64,000 nucleotides of DNA from Impatiens glandulifera (lineage: Eukaryota; Streptophyta; Magnoliopsida; Ericales; Balsaminaceae): contig NC_061862.1 in assembly GCF_907164915.1 (NCBI RefSeq), positions 84,120,846 to 84,184,845 of the forward strand, given 5' to 3'. The notes beneath the pieces were generated by a model. It ran no database searches. It was not told the DNA's origin and saw only the letters and a program-made list of their open reading frames with translations. Both the position numbers and the translations under genes were made by a program. Numbering within the stretch: position 1 is the stretch's first letter; every line of letters begins with the position of its first letter. Shown here piece after piece: positions 60,884 through 64,000 of the stretch.

Positions 60884-60884
60884 G

Positions 60885-61178
60885 ATGAGTGATTCATGGA
60901 ATAGTCTTCGACGTACACCGGAGAAACTGCCTTCGTGTTACCAGAATTTGCTAGCACAAACAGAAATTGCGGCACGTGAGGAAGAGGTGAGACAGATGAC
61001 GCTGGAAATGGAGCAAATTCGATTGAGGGATGTGGAAAGAGGCCGATTGCTGAGTGAAATTAAAGCGGACAGGGCTGAAATGGCCCAAATATTAGAGAAT
61101 CTAGAACAGGAACTTGTATTGTTGAGGAGTAGACTGAATCAACCACCCCCTCCTCCCACCCCATCTAATTATTTCTAG
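60885..61178 (+). CDS. 97-aa coiled-coil protein encoded by CACTA element
   Basis: MSDSWNSLRRTPEKLPSCYQ followed by a long charged helix (EEEVRQMTLEMEQIRLRDVE, ILENLEQELVLLRSRLNQ) and a Pro-rich end PPPPPTPSNYF. Heptad spacing of Leu/Met/Ile fits a coiled coil from about residue 30 to 85. The C-terminus of TNPA-like proteins (see 16376-18146) has a similar coiled coil and Pro-rich tail, so this may be a TNPA remnant that kept only the dimerisation part. Start chosen as the first ATG right after the leader intron. Confidence 0.65.
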   Translation: MSDSWNSLRRTPEKLPSCYQNLLAQTEIAAREEEVRQMTLEMEQIRLRDVERGRLLSEIKADRAEMAQILENLEQELVLLRSRLNQPPPPPTPSNYF

Positions 61179-61339
61179 ATTAATTATGGGTTTAGTTTTC
61201 TGTAAGAACGATGACATTTTTATGTGTTTTGTTTTAATAATTATGAATTATTATTATTATCTTTGGTTTGGTTTTAATATTGTTCATAAATTATTTTATT
61301 TTTGTTTTGCTTTACACTTTTTAAAAAAAAAAACAGCAT

Positions 61340-64000
61340 GGCCAAAACCGAATGTTTATTTGAAAACCTTCGGTTTTAACCCTTGGTTAAAAAAATCTGA
61401 AAAAGGTAAAAACCGAAGGTTTTCAAATAAACCTTTGGTTTTGACCCATGGTTAAAAAAATCTGAAAATTTTCTAAGTATGGGGAAGGTAAAAATCGAAA
61501 GTTTTCAAATAAACCTTCGGTTTTGACCCTTGGTTAAAAAAATCTGAAAATTTTCAAATAAGTATGGGGAAGGGTAAAAACCGAAGGTTTTCAAATAAAC
61601 CTTTGGTTAAAAAAATCTGAAAATTTTCTAAGTATGGGGAAGGGTAAAAACCGAAGGTTTATTTGAAAACCTTCGGTTTTGACCCTTGGTTAAAAAAATC
61701 TGAAAATTTTCTAAGTATGGGGAAGGGTAAAACCGAAGGTTTATTTGAAAACCTTCGGTTTTGACCCTTTTGGTTAAAAAAATCTGAAAATTTTCTAAGT
61801 ATGGGGAAGTTGAAAAACCGAAGGTTTTCAAATAAACCTTCGGTTTTGACCCTTGGTTAAAAAAATCTGAAAATTTTCTAAGTATGGGGAAGGGTAAAAA
61901 CCGAAGGTTTATTTGAAAACCTTCGATTTTGACCCTTGGTTGAAAAAATCTGAAAATTTTCTAAAGTATGGGGAAGGGTAAAAACCGAAGGTTTTCAAAT
62001 AAACCTTCGGTTTTGACCATTGGTTAAAAAAATCTGAAAATTTTCTAAGTATGGGAAAGTGTAAAAACCGAAGGTTTTCAAATAAACCTTCGGTTTTGAC
62101 ACTTGGTTAAAAAAATCTGAAAATTTTCTAAGTATGGGGAAGGGTAAAAACCGAAGGTTTATTTGAAAACCTTCGGTTTTGACCCTTGCTTAAAAAAATC
62201 TGAAAATTTTCTAAGTATGGGGAAGGGTAAAAATCGAAAGTTTTCAAATAAACCTTCGGTTTTGACCCTTGGTTAAAAAAATCTGAAAATTTTCTAAGTA
62301 TGGGGAAGTTTAAAAACCGAAGGTTTTCAAATAAACCTTTGGTTTTGACCCTTGGTTAAAAAAATCTGAAAATTTTCTAAGTATGGGGAAGGGTAAAAAC
62401 CGAAGGTTTATTTGAAAACCTTCGGTTTTGACCCTTGGTTAAAAAAATCTGAAAATTTTCTAAGTATGGGGAAGGGTAAAACCGAAGGTTTATTTGAAAA
62501 CCTTCGGTTTTGACCCTTGCTTAAAAAAATCTGAAAATTTTCTAAGTATGGGGAAGGGTAAAAATCGAAAGTTTTCAAATAAACCTTCGGTTTTGACCCT
62601 TGGTTAAAAAAATCTGAAAATTTTCTAAGTATGGGGAAGTGTAAAAACCGAAGGTTTTCAAATAAACCTTTGGTTTTGAACCTTGGTTAAAAAAATCTGA
62701 AAATTTTCTAAGTATGGGGAAGGGTAAAAACCGAAGGTTTATTTGAAAACCTTCGGTTTTGATCCTTGGTTAAAAAAATCTGAAAATTTTCTAAGTATGG
62801 GGAAGGGTAAAACCGAAGGTTTATTTGAAAACCTTCGGTTTTGACCCTTGGTTAAAAAAATCTGAAAATTTTCTAAGTATTGTGAAGTGTAAAAACCGAA
62901 GGTTTTCAAATAAACCTTCGGTTTTGACCCTTGGTTAAAAAAATCTGAAAATTTTCTAAGTATGGGGAAGGGTAAAAACTGAAGGTTTATTTGAAAACCT
63001 TCGGTTTTGACCCTTGCTTAAAAAAATCTGAAAATTTTCTAAGTATGGGGAAGTTGAAAAACCGAAGGTTTTCAAATAAACCTTCGGTTTTGACCCTTGG
63101 TTAAAAAAATCTGAAAATTTTCTAAGTATGGGGAAGGGTAAAAACCGAAGGTTTATTTGAAAACCTTCGATTTTGACCCTTGGTTGAAAAAATTTGAAAA
63201 TTTTCTAAAGTATGGGGAAGGGTAAAAACCGAAGGTTTTCAAATAAACCTTCGGTTTTGACCCTTGGTTAAAAAAATCTGAAAATTTTCTAAGTATGGGG
63301 AAGGGTAAAAACCGAAGGTTTATTTGAAAACCTTCGGTTTTGACCCTTGCTTAAAAAAATCTGAAAATTTTCTAAGTATGGGGAAGGGTAAAAATCGAAA
63401 GTTTTCAAATAAACCTTCGGTTTTGACCCTTGGTTAAAAAAATCTGAAAATTTTCTAAGTATGGGGAAGTGTAAAAACCGAAGGTTTTCAAATAAACCTT
63501 TGGTTTTGAACCTTGGTTAAAAAAATCTGAAAATTTTCTAAGTATGGGGAAGGGTAAAAACCGAAGGTTTATTTGAAAACCTTCGGTTTTGACCCTTGGT
63601 TAAAAAAATCTGAAAATTTTCTAAGTATGGGGAAGGGTAAAACCGAAGGTTTATTTGAAAACCTTCGGTTTTGACCCTTGGTTAAAAAAATCTGAAAATT
63701 TTCTAAGTATGGGGAAGTGTAAAAACCGAAGGTTTTCAAATAAACCTTCGGTTTTGACCCTTGGTTAAAAAAATCTGAAAATTTTCTAAGTATGGGGAAG
63801 GGTAAAAACCGAAGGTTTATTTGAAAACCTTCGGTTTTGACCCTTGCTTAAAAAAATCTGAAAATTTTCTAAGTATGGGGAAGGGTAAAAATCGAAAGTT
63901 TTCAAATAAACCTTCGGTTTTGACCCTTGGTTAAAAAAATCTGAAAATTTTCTAAGTATGGGGAAGTGTAAAAACCGAAGGTTTTCAAATAAACCTTTGG
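61340..64000. repeat. Array of about 83-bp hairpin units with two core orientations
   Basis: At least 33 units to the window edge. Each has a spacer (GACCCTTGGTTAAAAAAATC, TGAAAATTTTCTAAGTATGG, GGAAGGGTAAAAA) in constant orientation and a core hairpin: 10-bp stem CCGAAGGTTT/AAACCTTCGG around a six-base loop. The core is either CCGAAGGTTTTCAAATAAAC with CTTCGG or its exact reverse complement. Variant cores (TCGAAAG stem start; CCTTTGG stem end) recur in fixed neighbour order, and a longer segment near 61810 recurs near 63054, about 15 units away. Confidence 0.95.

Larger units (their letters stand above)
60022..64000. mobile_element. Third CACTA element (left part; runs off the window)
   Basis: Starts CACTAGTAAAAAATCGACC at 60022 and is followed by inverted CCGAAGGTTTT/AAAACCTTCGG motifs typical of CACTA subterminal regions (60040-60490). 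Then come a promoter, a leader with one intron, a 97-aa ORF and a hairpin array that continues to the window edge. The right terminus is outside, so length and target duplication cannot be tested. Confidence 0.8.

Noticed and set aside
61340..64000. CRISPR-like array (regular repeats of about 83 bp)
   Set aside because: Spacers are identical, not unique; the genome is plant nuclear; the repeat is a CACTA subterminal hairpin.

Overview
This is nuclear DNA of a flowering plant, most likely a eudicot: it is AT-rich, genes carry GT-AG introns, and nearly all of it is transposable elements of plant superfamilies (CACTA, Mutator/MULE, hAT, Ty1/Copia). It also holds a fragment of a plant mitochondrial gene and small secreted cysteine-rich peptide genes. 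There are no bacterial-type operons. All identifications come from reading translations and recalling families; nothing was searched.

Layout. 1-1515 and 54901-56178 are two direct copies of one segment; the left copy carries a 229-bp hAT MITE and is followed by a 1.03-kb hAT element (1524-2554). 2921-10066 is a CACTA-type element that carries a decayed, intron-containing copy of part of the condensin subunit CAP-H. 10968-11411 is a frameshifted defensin-like peptide gene. 13060-14550 is a heptamer satellite, followed by a mitochondrial nad2 fragment (14555-14820). 14970-24054 is a broken host gene split by an 8.15-kb CACTA element (15668-23819, AAT target duplication) with a TNPA-like gene and a decayed TNPD transposase.

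The centrepiece is a 21.9-kb MULE (26175-48034): about 1.1-kb terminal inverted repeats, an 8-bp target duplication, an apparently intact 775-aa FAR1-type transposase, two ULP1-like cysteine protease genes (one intact at about 1069 aa; one broken by a Copia insertion and a frameshift), and an intact-looking 224-aa gene that matches the tandem BRCT end of plant BRCA1. A second, non-coding MULE of the same family lies 96 bp away (48131-51897) and is built from palindrome-rich repeats of about 450 bp.

The right part is mostly AT-rich relics, plus a DUF4283-like retroelement fragment, an intact two-exon defensin-like/NCR-like gene (58310-58663), a small hAT element (59735-59967) and the start of a third CACTA element (60022 to beyond the window). 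That element has a promoter, a 97-aa coiled-coil ORF and a long array of about 83-bp hairpin units whose stem-loop occurs in both orientations.

How the parts work together: most genes here are transposon cargo. The MULE supplies its own transposase and ULP1-like proteins. Gene capture has brought in fragments of two chromosome-maintenance genes (BRCA1 and CAP-H). The only genes that look like ordinary host genes are the defensin-like gene and the interrupted BTB/POZ-like pseudogene.
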